Below, piece by piece: positions 1 to 7,107 of a stretch of DNA of 23,290 nt. The notes beneath the pieces are model-generated. The model was not told the origin of the DNA. It worked only from the letters and a program-made list of their open reading frames with translations, and did no database searches. Every line of letters begins with the position of its first letter. Position 1 is the stretch's first letter. Source of the stretch: an uncultured Dialister sp. (lineage in GTDB: Bacteria; Bacillota; Negativicutes; Veillonellales; Dialisteraceae); NCBI RefSeq assembly GCF_900541605.1, contig NZ_UQKJ01000020.1, forward strand, positions 1 to 23,290, read 5' to 3'. The translations under genes were made by a program, and so were the position numbers.

Positions 1-154
1 TGCATAAAAATCCTTATGAAATCTGACTCTGCGAATTAATCAGCGCTTCCCTAATCTCCTGCCGGTTTTTCATGCCATAGGCTATAGAGTTTTTCCAGCA
101 GCTGGAAGCACCGCTCTCGGTGACTCCAAACGCAGCATACTAAAGGAAATTAAG

Positions 155-940
155 ATGGAACGAATCAGCAGTCGAAATAACCAATGGATCAAAAAAGCCC
201 TCCAGCTGAAGCAGAAGAAATGGAGGGACCGGGAAGGCCTTTTCCTTCTGGAAGGGGTACGGATTGCGGAGGATGCCCTGAACCAGGGCATCACCGGATG
301 TACCTGCTTCTTCACTGAGGAAACGCTGTCAAATCCCCGGGTTTCTGCCCTTCTGGAGAAGGCGGAAAAGCTGGGGTGGCGCCTTCTTTGCCTGGAGGAA
401 CCTTTGATGAAGGTTCTCTCCGGTACGGAACATGGACAGGGAATCATGGTCATCTGCCCGGAACGGAAGGAAAATCCGGAGGACCTCCTCCGGCCTCTAT
501 CCGGTTTTTATGTAGTCCTGGATACCGTACAGGATCCGGGAAATCTGGGAACCATATTAAGGACCGCTGCCGCAGCAGGGGTGAAGGGGCTCATTCTTAC
601 CGAGGGCTGTGCCGACATGTATTCGGAAAAGGCAGCCCGCAGTTCCATGGGTTCCGTCCTCCGGATTCCGGTGTACCGGAATGTGACTATTGATTTCCTG
701 AAAGAAATGAAAAAGGCTTCAGGGCTTCCATTCTTCGGTACCGCCCTGGAGAACGGTGTGCCCTACAAAGATGTGGGACCTTTGAAAGAGGGAGTTTTCA
801 TCTTCGGGAATGAAGGAAACGGTGTGCGGCCGGACATTCTTTCCCTCACCGATAAAAATCTATACATCCCCCTGGCAGGCCATGTGGAATCGCTGAACGT
901 ATCCATAGCAGCAGCGGTGATATTATTCCATTTCATATGA
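155..940 (+). CDS. TrmH/SpoU-family RNA 2'-O-methyltransferase
   Basis: A 261-residue SPOUT-class methyltransferase, expected to transfer methyl from S-adenosylmethionine to a ribose 2'-OH in rRNA or tRNA in the cytoplasm. Residues 1-100 look like the SpoU substrate-binding domain (GLFLLEGVRIAEDAL near 28-42). The catalytic knot follows: motif 1 DPGNLGTILRTA with N130 and R136, motif 2 FGNEGNGV at 217-224, and motif 3 IPLAGHVESLNVS at 238-250, all intact. The length is normal for the family. The ATG at 155 follows AAAGGAA with good spacing. It resembles Bacillus YsgA and RlmB-type enzymes, but the target nucleotide cannot be read from sequence, so no symbol is given. I saw no convincing promoter in bases 1-154. 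Confidence 0.93.
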   Translation: MERISSRNNQWIKKALQLKQKKWRDREGLFLLEGVRIAEDALNQGITGCTCFFTEETLSNPRVSALLEKAEKLGWRLLCLEEPLMKVLSGTEHGQGIMVICPERKENPEDLLRPLSGFYVVLDTVQDPGNLGTILRTAAAAGVKGLILTEGCADMYSEKAARSSMGSVLRIPVYRNVTIDFLKEMKKASGLPFFGTALENGVPYKDVGPLKEGVFIFGNEGNGVRPDILSLTDKNLYIPLAGHVESLNVSIAAAVILFHFI

Positions 941-1042
941 TTTAAGCAAGTAGTGATTCAATCATTGTCAGATTTAATTCTTGGATTTATCTGCAATGAG
1001 AGGAATAACCTGACGAGCTATATAAGAAGAGTTATGACGAAG

Positions 1043-1153
1043 CTGGGGCCCTTAGTGGATCTGCCGCCAAAGGCGGTTATGTAACCTTATGCCCGGCGCG
1101 TCAGCGCCCACCACCTGGCAATCAGGCAAAGCTTACTACCCTTAGCTCCACAT
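1043..1153. repeat. Decayed copy of the palindromic intergenic element
   Basis: This lies in the 249-base gap between the methyltransferase and deacetylase genes. Read on the - strand it contains the family's signature modules in order: GGTGGTGGGCGC, CGCGCC, GGGCATAAGG and the central hairpin CCGCCTTTGGCGG. It is flanked by worn ends (CTTAGCTCCACAT on the right, CTGGGGCCCTTAG on the left). The outer arms and second stem-loops present in full copies are largely lost. I see no other feature in 941-1189 apart from the ribosome site of the next gene. Confidence 0.75.
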
Positions 1154-1189
1154 TTACGGTTCGTATATCCATATAGAAAGGGATTTAAC

Positions 1190-2056
1190 TTGAAACGTTT
1201 AATCGTTAATGCCGATGATTTCGGTATCCATCCTGCAGTGAACAAAGCCGTTTCCATTGCCTTTGAAAAAGGAATCCTGACCAGTACCTCCCTTATGGCA
1301 GGGGGAGAGGCCTTCGACGAGGCCGTTTCCCTGGCCCGGTCCATGCCGGAATTGGGAATCGGTGTCCACCTGACACTGGTGGGCGGTCTTTTTACGGTGC
1401 TGCCGGCAAAGGAAGTACCTTCCCTCACCTGGGAGGGGGGCCATCTCTGCAATGATTACCTGGAACTGATCAAGAGGGATCTTGCCGGAAAAATCAGCGT
1501 GGACGATGTGTACCGGGAATGGGATGCCCAGATACAGAAAGTGATGGATACGGGACTGACCGTAACCCATCTCGATGGGCACCAGCACATGCATATGTGG
1601 AACCATTTCTTCCCGGTCACCCTGGCACTGGCGAAAAAGTACCATATTTCCTGCATGCGGGTGCCTGATGAAAAGCTCCTTTTCGGCTTCCATCTGTCGC
1701 CGGCGGGGCTCTTCCGGTTCGCATCGAAAAACGGGCTGTCCCTTATGGCCCGGAGCCACCGGGGGGCTTTGAAGAGAAAGGGAATCCTGTGCAATGACCA
1801 TTTCTGGGGCATGATGTACGGCGGCCATTTCTATGAAAGCCGGATGGCCCGGATCCTTGACCACCTGGAAGAGGGAGTCACGGAATTCATGTGCCATCCT
1901 TCGGCAGACCAGAAAGCCATGGAAGAAACATTCCACTGGGGCTATGAAGGGGAGAGGGAACTGCAGAGCCTTACGTCTCCCCTGGTGCAGAAAAAAATTA
2001 AAGAACAGGGAATCCGACTGATTTCCTATAAAGAACTGGGGCGCCCTGATGACTGA
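1190..2056 (+). CDS. ChbG/HpnK (YdjC) family carbohydrate deacetylase
   Basis: A 288-residue YdjC-fold protein. Members are metal-dependent deacetylases acting on N-acetylated sugars, such as ChbG on diacetylchitobiose. Metal and catalytic motifs are visible: NADDFG at 7-12 with D9/D10, GVHLTLVGG at 58-66 with H60, THLDGHQHMHM at 126-136 with H127, D129, H131 and H133/H135, and EFMCHPS near the C-terminus. It begins with TTG at 1190, because this codon gives the family-typical MKRLIVNADDFG start and is preceded by AGAAAGGGA at a 6-7 base spacing. It is followed 29 bases later by the ACT-domain gene, so cotranscription with hom-thrB is possible. The substrate cannot be assigned and no sugar genes are adjacent. 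Confidence 0.92.
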   Translation: MKRLIVNADDFGIHPAVNKAVSIAFEKGILTSTSLMAGGEAFDEAVSLARSMPELGIGVHLTLVGGLFTVLPAKEVPSLTWEGGHLCNDYLELIKRDLAGKISVDDVYREWDAQIQKVMDTGLTVTHLDGHQHMHMWNHFFPVTLALAKKYHISCMRVPDEKLLFGFHLSPAGLFRFASKNGLSLMARSHRGALKRKGILCNDHFWGMMYGGHFYESRMARILDHLEEGVTEFMCHPSADQKAMEETFHWGYEGERELQSLTSPLVQKKIKEQGIRLISYKELGRPDD

Positions 2057-2085
2057 TACCTTGGCTCCCTGCAGAGGAACATACT

Positions 2086-2541
2086 ATGAATAAAGAAAAG
2101 CAGCAGTTTTATCTGGTGGATCTTAAAATCCTTCCGGAAGCCATCAAAAAAACTATCAAAGTCAAGGAAATGCTGGAAAACGGCGCATCCTCTTCCATCA
2201 ATGAAGCAGTACATCGGGTGGGTATGAGCCGCAGCGCCTATTACAAATATAAAGACCATGTGGCTCCTGTCCATAGTGACAAGGAGGACCGGATTGTAGT
2301 ATTATTTATAATCATGCAGGATGAAGTTTCCATCTTCGGCCGGATCCTTCGGCGCATTGCCAGGGAGGACAACGAAGTGCTGTCTGCCGTACGAACAAAG
2401 GCTTCCGATTCCCTCTACACCGGGGTCATCACCTTTAAGACGGAAGAATCTTCAGAAAGTCTTGCGGAACTCCATGATTCACTGGAGGAAATGAAAGGCA
2501 TCCAATCGTTGACCATGAAATTGGGAGGAGAAACCAAATGA
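2086..2541 (+). CDS. ACT domain-containing protein, PheB/UPF0735 family
   Basis: A 151-residue protein of the UPF0735 (PheB-like) family. The N-terminal half has a helix-turn-helix-like stretch, INEAVHRVGMSRSAYYKYKD at about 46-65. The C-terminal half, from about residue 76, is a beta-alpha ACT domain of the amino-acid-sensing type (DRIVVLFIIMQDEVSIFGRI). The ATG at 2086 follows AGAGGA with 7-base spacing. Its TGA overlaps the hom start by four bases (ATGA), which implies translational coupling. In many Firmicutes this gene sits just before hom, so a regulatory link to threonine or methionine synthesis is reasonable, but its molecular role is not established. Family assignment is firm; function is inferred. 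Confidence 0.9.
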   Translation: MNKEKQQFYLVDLKILPEAIKKTIKVKEMLENGASSSINEAVHRVGMSRSAYYKYKDHVAPVHSDKEDRIVVLFIIMQDEVSIFGRILRRIAREDNEVLSAVRTKASDSLYTGVITFKTEESSESLAELHDSLEEMKGIQSLTMKLGGETK

Positions 2542-3839
2542 AGAATATTAATGTCGCACTCCTTGGATTCGGTACCGTAGGAAGCGGCGTGGCCGAAACC
2601 ATTCGAAAGAATGGAAAGCTCATCGAAGATTCCATCGGCTGCCACTTCACCATTACCCATGTCCTCGTCAGGCACCCGGAAAAGTACAGGGACCTGGAGA
2701 TTCTGAAGGGCGTCCGGGTGACCAGCTCCTTCGAAGATATCATGAACGATGGCAGTGTAGAAATCGTGATTGAAGTGATGGGGGGCATCCATCCGGCAAA
2801 GGAATATATCTTTGAAGCCCTGAACCACCATATCAGCGTGGTCAGTGCCAATAAGGACCTGGTGGCCCTCTTTGGACCGGAAATCATGCACACCGCCATG
2901 GATAACCATGTGAACTTCAACTGTGAAGCCAGCGTAGGCGGCGGCATTCCTATTCTCCGTCCTCTCCATGATTCCCTGGCAGCCAATGAAATCGAACGGA
3001 TCGTGGGTATCGTAAACGGTACCACCAATTTCATCCTTTCCAACATGGATGAAGCCGGTGTCAGCTACGGCGATGCACTCCGGGTGGCCCAGAAGAAGGG
3101 CTATGCCGAGGCTGATCCCACCAACGATGTGGCCGGCTATGATGCCGCCAGGAAACTGGCCATCCTGGCATCCATCGGTTTCCATGCCAACGTCACATTT
3201 GACGACGTACTGGTAGAGGGGATTGAAAAAATTTCCCAGAACGATGTGCAGTATGCCAGCGAAATGGGATACACCATTAAACTGCTGGCGGTGGCACTGC
3301 GCCAGGAAAATGGCATCGCCCTCAACGTCTATCCCGCTTTCGTTCCACGGAGCCACCCCCTGGCTTCTGTCAAGGGCTCCTACAATGCCATCTATGTGAC
3401 CGGCAACATTGTGGATGACGTCATGTTCTACGGCCGCGGCGCTGGTTCTCTCCCCACCGCCAGTGCTGTTATGGGAGACGTCATCAGTACTGCCAAGCAC
3501 ATTATGAACCATTCCACCGGTACCGGTATGATGCTCACGGAAACGAAGCGGATTCCTTTCTACTCTTCCCTGAAACTGGAAAATTCCTATTATTTCCGCC
3601 TGATTGTGGACGATGTGACCGGCGTTCTTTCCCAGATCGCCTCTGCCTATGCGGATAATGACATCAGCATCAAGGAAGTGGTGCAGAAGAGCCGGATCGA
3701 AGACGCGGCAGAACTGATGATTATCACGGAAAAAACACCGCGGGAAAATATTATTCATGTAGAAAAGGCACTGCAGGTACTGCCCTGCATGCGCCAGGTT
3801 GCCAATATCATTCGGGTGCTGGAAGATGACAGAAAATAA
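2538..3839 (+). CDS. hom: Homoserine dehydrogenase
   Basis: A 433-residue NAD(P)-dependent homoserine dehydrogenase that reduces aspartate 4-semialdehyde to L-homoserine, the branch point to threonine and methionine. The Rossmann motif GFGTVGSG lies at 10-17. SANKDLVA (about 103-110), EASVGGGIP, the substrate-loop signature GIVNGTTNFIL (157-167) and ADPTNDVAGYDAARKL (192-207) are all present. A C-terminal ACT domain begins near residue 350 (YYFRLIVDDVTGVLSQIASA), giving the usual long, feedback-regulated form, probably sensing threonine. The start overlaps the ACT-protein stop by four bases and a GGGAGGAG ribosome site lies just upstream. The end overlaps thrB by 14 bases. Its substrate is made by Asd, encoded in this window about 3 kb downstream. 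Confidence 0.97.
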   Translation: MKNINVALLGFGTVGSGVAETIRKNGKLIEDSIGCHFTITHVLVRHPEKYRDLEILKGVRVTSSFEDIMNDGSVEIVIEVMGGIHPAKEYIFEALNHHISVVSANKDLVALFGPEIMHTAMDNHVNFNCEASVGGGIPILRPLHDSLAANEIERIVGIVNGTTNFILSNMDEAGVSYGDALRVAQKKGYAEADPTNDVAGYDAARKLAILASIGFHANVTFDDVLVEGIEKISQNDVQYASEMGYTIKLLAVALRQENGIALNVYPAFVPRSHPLASVKGSYNAIYVTGNIVDDVMFYGRGAGSLPTASAVMGDVISTAKHIMNHSTGTGMMLTETKRIPFYSSLKLENSYYFRLIVDDVTGVLSQIASAYADNDISIKEVVQKSRIEDAAELMIITEKTPRENIIHVEKALQVLPCMRQVANIIRVLEDDRK

Positions 3840-4749
3840 AACCTATATCGTCAGGGTCCCCGCTACCACCGCCAATATCGGAAGCGGTTTCGATACGCTG
3901 GGCATGTCCCTGGGTCTCTATAATGTAGTCCAGTTCGTTCCTTCCGAAGGGATGGACCTGGTGGATACGGAAATTTCCGCAGAAGGGGAAGGGGCTTCCC
4001 AGATTGAAAAGGGCCTGGATAACATGATTATCAAGGCCATGGCAGAAACTGCGGAAAAAGCGGGAAAACAGATTCCCGGCGGCCGGATGTACCTCATCAA
4101 CCGCATTCCCTTCGCCCGGGGCCTGGGCTCTTCTTCTGCTGCCATCGCCTCCGGCGTATATCTGGCAAACCTTCTCATGGGTGAACCTTTCGACAGGAAG
4201 GAAATCCTTGATATCACCGCCGCCATGGAAGGGCACCCGGACAATGCGGCCCCTGCCATTCTGGGAGGCTTCTGCATGGCCCTCCTGAAAGACGGGAAGG
4301 TGACTGCCGAACGGATCGATATTCCCTCCCACTGGAAAGCGGTAGTCACCATTCCGGATTTTGAACTGCATACAGAAAAAGCCCGGGCTGTGCTGCCCAC
4401 ATCCTATCCGAGAAGCGATGCGGTCCATAATATCGGCGCTGTATCCTTCCTCATGGCTGCTTTCATGTACCAGAAACCGGAATACCTGAAACTGGGCCTT
4501 GACGACGTGATCCACGTACCCTATCGGATCGGCCTTATTCCCGGCGCCTCCGATGTCATCCGCAACGCGGAAAGGGCAGGAGCCTACGGTGCCACCATTT
4601 CCGGATCCGGTCCCACCATCATCGCTTTTGCTCCGGCTGACAGGGCTGACGAAGTGGGCATCGCCATGGTGAAAGGATTCAATGCGGCCCATATGACATC
4701 CAGATACATGGTGCTGGACTTTGACCATAACGGAATTATGGCTGTATGA
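3826..4749 (+). CDS. thrB: Homoserine kinase
   Basis: A 307-residue GHMP-family kinase that phosphorylates L-homoserine with ATP to O-phosphohomoserine, the penultimate threonine step. The N-terminal VPATTANIGSGFDTLG (about 11-26) and the ATP-binding loop PFARGLGSSSAA (95-106) are intact, as is the C-terminal GATISGSGPTIIAF glycine-rich motif. I start at ATG 3826 and not at an in-frame TTG at 3799, because MTENKTYIVRVPATT matches the usual family N-terminus. This start lies inside the last 14 bases of hom, so translation is probably coupled. Threonine synthase (thrC) is not in the window. A strong stem-loop terminator follows the stop codon. Confidence 0.96.
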   Translation: MTENKTYIVRVPATTANIGSGFDTLGMSLGLYNVVQFVPSEGMDLVDTEISAEGEGASQIEKGLDNMIIKAMAETAEKAGKQIPGGRMYLINRIPFARGLGSSSAAIASGVYLANLLMGEPFDRKEILDITAAMEGHPDNAAPAILGGFCMALLKDGKVTAERIDIPSHWKAVVTIPDFELHTEKARAVLPTSYPRSDAVHNIGAVSFLMAAFMYQKPEYLKLGLDDVIHVPYRIGLIPGASDVIRNAERAGAYGATISGSGPTIIAFAPADRADEVGIAMVKGFNAAHMTSRYMVLDFDHNGIMAV

Positions 4750-4756
4750 AACAGGT

Positions 4757-4809
4757 GGCTGAAAGGTAGCGGGCTTAGCCCGGAGGGTATTACCTTTCAG
4801 CCATTTTTA
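4757..4809 (+). terminator. Rho-independent terminator after thrB
   Basis: GGCTGAAAGGTA (4757-4768) pairs perfectly over 12 bases with TACCTTTCAGCC (4791-4802), followed by ATTTTTAT. The apical part holds a second small hairpin, CGGGC-TTA-GCCCG. It separates the threonine genes from the ribosomal promoter that starts 24 bases later. Confidence 0.88.
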
Positions 4810-4832
4810 TATTAACTTTAATAAAAATATAA

Positions 4833-4861
4833 TTGACTTTGCCTGCCAAAGCAGATATAAT
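4833..4861 (+). promoter_or_regulatory. Sigma-A type promoter of rplU-prp-rpmA
   Basis: TTGACT at 4833-4838 and a perfect TATAAT at 4856-4861 are separated by exactly 17 bases. The surroundings are AT-rich (upstream ATTAACTTTAATAAAAATAT could act as an UP element). Predicted transcription starts near 4868, leaving about a 100-base leader before rplU. This is the best promoter in the window. Confidence 0.9.
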
Positions 4862-4867
4862 AATTAA

Positions 4868-4967
4868 GTCATTGTACATAAGTGCTGTGACGCAACCGCA
4901 CGGAGAAGGCTTCCAAATGCCATAGAGCTGCCGCATCCGGCGAGTATAGTAAAGAGGAGGTGCACAA
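4868..4967 (+). ncRNA. Candidate L21 ribosomal-protein leader RNA
   Basis: The roughly 100-base untranslated leader of rplU has defined structure: a small hairpin GCCG-CATC-CGGC (about 4930-4941), followed by AGTATAGTAAAGAGGAGGTG carrying the ribosome site. Firmicutes rplU genes commonly have a conserved leader (the L21_leader family) thought to mediate autoregulation by L21. The position, length and purine-rich end agree with that family. I recognise it from context and partial sequence resemblance, not from a covariance-model match. Confidence 0.6.
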
Positions 4968-5276
4968 ATGTACGCAATCATTAAAACCGGTGGTAAACAG
5001 TACTGTGTCGAAGAAGGTAAGGTTATTTCCATCGAAAAACTGGACGCTGAAAAAGGTGCTGAAGTAACTTTTGACGAAGTTCTTCTCGTTTCCGGTGATG
5101 AAGTAAAGATTGGCCAGCCCACCGTTGCAGGTGCTAAAGTAACCGGCAAGGTTCTTGAACAGGGCAAGGAAAAGAAAATCCGTATTTTCAAATACAAGGC
5201 TAAGTCCAACTATCGTCGTCGTCAGGGTCATCGCCAGCCTTTCACAAAGGTTCAGATCGAAAAGATTGAAGGATGA
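4968..5276 (+). CDS. rplU: 50S ribosomal protein L21
   Basis: A 102-residue L21 protein of the large ribosomal subunit, which contacts 23S rRNA. The N-terminus MYAIIKTGGKQYCVEEGKVI and the C-terminal basic segment YKAKSNYRRRQGHRQPFTKVQIEKI are family signatures, and the length is standard. The ribosome site GAGGAGGTG lies 5 bases before the ATG at 4968. Codon use is biased as expected for a highly expressed gene. It heads the rplU-prp-rpmA operon found across Firmicutes, and its stop overlaps the prp start (ATGA). Confidence 0.98.
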   Translation: MYAIIKTGGKQYCVEEGKVISIEKLDAEKGAEVTFDEVLLVSGDEVKIGQPTVAGAKVTGKVLEQGKEKKIRIFKYKAKSNYRRRQGHRQPFTKVQIEKIEG

Positions 5277-5599
5277 TTACCGTCGAAATGCATAGGGATG
5301 GGAAAGGGCTCTATCGGGGCTTTCACATCCATGGACATGCAGATGGTTATGAAAAGGATGGGGAATACGATCTCATCTGTGCTTCCGTCAGTGCCATCAC
5401 ATTGACCATAGCCGGCGGACTGCAGGATGTGCTTCACAGAGATGGGACCTATGACTCGGACTTCGGATTCATGAATGTGGAACTCTCAACACCAGGAGAT
5501 GGGGAGAGCGAAGCACTTTTCCGAACCATGGTTCACGGGCTCAGGGCCATCGAAAAACGATATCCCCGTCATCTGAAAATTTTAGAAACAAAGGGGTGA
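5273..5599 (+). CDS. prp: Ribosomal-processing cysteine protease Prp
   Basis: A 108-residue cysteine protease (YsxB family) that removes the N-terminal extension of ribosomal protein L27 in Firmicutes and relatives. The signature GHADGYEKDGEYDLICASVS gives the expected catalytic pair H22 and C36. The gene lies between rplU and rpmA, overlapping rplU by four bases. Its TGA overlaps a GTG, but the next true start is the rpmA ATG six bases further on. Its substrate motif is present in the downstream L27, which supports the assignment strongly. Confidence 0.96.
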   Translation: MITVEMHRDGKGLYRGFHIHGHADGYEKDGEYDLICASVSAITLTIAGGLQDVLHRDGTYDSDFGFMNVELSTPGDGESEALFRTMVHGLRAIEKRYPRHLKILETKG

Positions 5600-5604
5600 A
5601 TTAC

Positions 5605-5889
5605 ATGTTACTTTTTGATCTTCAGTTATTCGCTCATCATAAAGGTGCTTCCAGTACAAGCAACGGCCGTGACTCCAACGCACAGCGCCTTGGTACAAAG
5701 ATGCACGCAGGACAGATTGCAAAACCTGGCAACATTATTGTTCGTCAGAGAGGCACTCATCTGCATCCTGGCCTGAACGTAAAGCTGGGTAAAGATGATA
5801 CCCTCTTTGCAACCGCAGAAGGCAGAATCGCTTTCGAACGTCTCGGCAAATACAAGAGACAGGTCAGCGTATATCCTGTTAATGAATAA
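5605..5889 (+). CDS. rpmA: 50S ribosomal protein L27 with Prp-cleaved N-terminal extension
   Basis: A 94-residue L27, whose mature N-terminus reaches the peptidyl-transferase centre. It begins MLLFDLQLFAHHKGASSTSN: the DLQLF-A segment is the Firmicute extension cut by Prp before the alanine, exposing AHHKG. The in-frame GTG at 5596 would add three residues. I prefer ATG 5605, since it gives the canonical start and AAGGGGTG sits 6 bases upstream. Downstream motifs GRDSNAQRLGTKMHAGQ and RQRGTHLHPGLNVKLGKDDTLFA are typical. The operon ends at a perfect terminator. Confidence 0.97.
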   Translation: MLLFDLQLFAHHKGASSTSNGRDSNAQRLGTKMHAGQIAKPGNIIVRQRGTHLHPGLNVKLGKDDTLFATAEGRIAFERLGKYKRQVSVYPVNE

Positions 5890-5900
5890 CAGTACATAAG

Positions 5901-5937
5901 AAGCTCCGGGAAATGATTTCATTTCCCGGAGCTTTTT
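5901..5937 (+). terminator. Rho-independent terminator after rpmA
   Basis: AAGCTCCGGGAAATG (5901-5915) pairs perfectly over 15 bases with CATTTCCCGGAGCTT (5920-5934) around the 4-base loop ATTT, followed by TTT and a continuing T-rich tract. It lies 11 bases after the L27 stop. Confidence 0.95.
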
Positions 5938-5968
5938 CATGTATATGTATCAGATTTACACTTCAACA

Positions 5969-6177
5969 TATGAATGGGGCTAAAGGTGGTGGGTGAACAT
6001 CGCTAACGCTTGTTCACCGGGTGGTGGGCGCTGCGCGCCGGGGGCATAAGGCTGCCGCCTTTGGCGGCCAATGAACCTTTATGTTCCCGCTTTACCGGGG
6101 TGTTAGACCCCGGTAAAGCCACAACCCGGTTGGCGAGCGCAGCGATGCCAACCCACCACCTTTAGTCCCATTTCATA
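5969..6177. repeat. Palindromic modular intergenic element, copy 1
   Basis: A 209-base element. Its ends pair almost perfectly over 26-27 bases (5969-5994 with 6151-6177), containing GGGGCTAAAGGTGGTGGG on the left. Inside are four stem-loops: GTGAACA/TGTTCAC (5993-5999, 6011-6017); the central GCCGCC-TTT-GGCGGC (6054-6068); a perfect 12-bp stem GCTTTACCGGGG/CCCCGGTAAAGC (6089-6100, 6108-6119); and GTTGGC/GCCAAC (6129-6134, 6147-6152). GGGGGCATAAG links the modules. No open reading frame, T-run or obvious target duplication is present. It fills most of the 417-base gap between rpmA and dapB, after the rpmA terminator and before the dapB promoter. Confidence 0.88.
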
Positions 6178-6182
6178 CAATG

Positions 6183-6245
6183 TGACAATAATTATTCATT
6201 TTCCATATTGACGTTATTGTCAATTTATACTACCATAATTCTAAT
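6183..6245 (+). promoter_or_regulatory. dapB promoter with overlapping inverted repeats
   Basis: TTGTCA (6217-6222) and TCTAAT (6240-6245), each 5/6 to consensus, are 17 bases apart. Two inverted repeats cover the -35: TGACAATAA (6183-6191) with TTATTGTCA (6214-6222), a perfect 9-bp match, and ATTGAC (6207-6212) with GTCAAT (6219-6224). Such an arrangement suggests an operator for an unidentified repressor. The leader that follows carries a hairpin CTGGGGGC/GCCCCAG (6259-6266, 6275-6281) without a T-run, and it is too short for a lysine riboswitch. Confidence 0.65.
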
Positions 6246-6306
6246 CACTGATAGTTGCCTGGGGGCTTTTGTCAGCCCCAGAGCCTATAAAAGGGGGAGT
6301 TAATTC

Positions 6307-7098
6307 ATGATTAAAGTCGTTGTGAATGGCGCTGCTGGCCGCATGGGCAGCGAAGTTGTCCGTTCCGTCATGGCAGAAGAGGGCCTTGAAATCGTGGGTG
6401 CCGTAGATCCCGGCGCTGCAGGAAAAGACCTGGGCGAAACCGTAGGGAAAGGCCATAACGGAATTGTTATTTCCAAATCCCTGGATGAAGAATTCAGCAG
6501 GGAAAAGCCGGATGTGGTAGTCGATTTTACCAGCCCCAAGGTTATTTATGAAAATGCGAAATACGTACTGGAACATGGGGTGAACATGGTTATCGGAACC
6601 ACCGGCCTTACTGCGGACCAGCGGGACGAACTGGCTAAGATCGCTGAAAAGACCGGAGCCAATGGCCTTGTGGCACCGAATTTCTCCCTGGGTGCCGTGC
6701 TTCTCATGAAGGTATCTGCCGAAATTTCCCGGTACATGCCGAATGCGGAAATCATCGAACTTCATCACAACCACAAGTACGATGCGCCTTCCGGCACTGC
6801 AAAGCTCACTGCCGAAAAAATGGCAGCAGCCCGGACATCCGCTCCGGAACCGGATGAAACAAAGGAAAGCCTTCCCGGCGTACGGGGCGGCAAGTACGAA
6901 GGAATCACCATCCACTCTGTCCGCCTTCCGGGCTACGTGGCCCATCAGGAAGTCCTCTTTGGGGGCTACGGTGAAATCCTGACACTCCGCCACGATTCCC
7001 TGGATCGGAAATCCTTTATGCCCGGCGTCATGCTGGCCTGCAAGAAGTGCATGACTGTGAAGGGTTTTGTTTATGGTCTTGAAAATTATCTGGAATGA
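6307..7098 (+). CDS. dapB: 4-hydroxy-tetrahydrodipicolinate reductase
   Basis: A 263-residue DapB, which reduces the DapA product to tetrahydrodipicolinate with NAD(P)H in the diaminopimelate/lysine pathway. The nucleotide-binding GAAGRMGSE (8-16), DFTSP (73-77), IGTTGL (96-101), APNFSLGAVLLMK (123-135) and the catalytic signature ELHHNHKYDAPSGTA (151-165, with H153/H154, K157 and SGT 162-164) are intact. The length is normal. The ribosome site AAGGGGGAG (6291-6299) precedes the ATG by 7 bases. It is first in dapB-asd-dapA, with asd starting 9 bases after its stop. Confidence 0.97.
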   Translation: MIKVVVNGAAGRMGSEVVRSVMAEEGLEIVGAVDPGAAGKDLGETVGKGHNGIVISKSLDEEFSREKPDVVVDFTSPKVIYENAKYVLEHGVNMVIGTTGLTADQRDELAKIAEKTGANGLVAPNFSLGAVLLMKVSAEISRYMPNAEIIELHHNHKYDAPSGTAKLTAEKMAAARTSAPEPDETKESLPGVRGGKYEGITIHSVRLPGYVAHQEVLFGGYGEILTLRHDSLDRKSFMPGVMLACKKCMTVKGFVYGLENYLE

Positions 7099-7107
7099 GG
7101 TGCTTCT

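Noticed and set aside
108..125. AGCACCGCTCTCGGTGACT upstream of the methyltransferase, resembling part of a T-box
   Set aside because: The T-box core sequence and the antiterminator/terminator pair are absent, and the gene is not an aminoacyl-tRNA or amino-acid gene.
5969..6177. Element copies as ordinary insertion sequences or MITEs
   Set aside because: There is no transposase, no clear target-site duplication in any of the three full copies, and the outermost ends differ between copies. A non-autonomous mobile origin is still possible but not shown.
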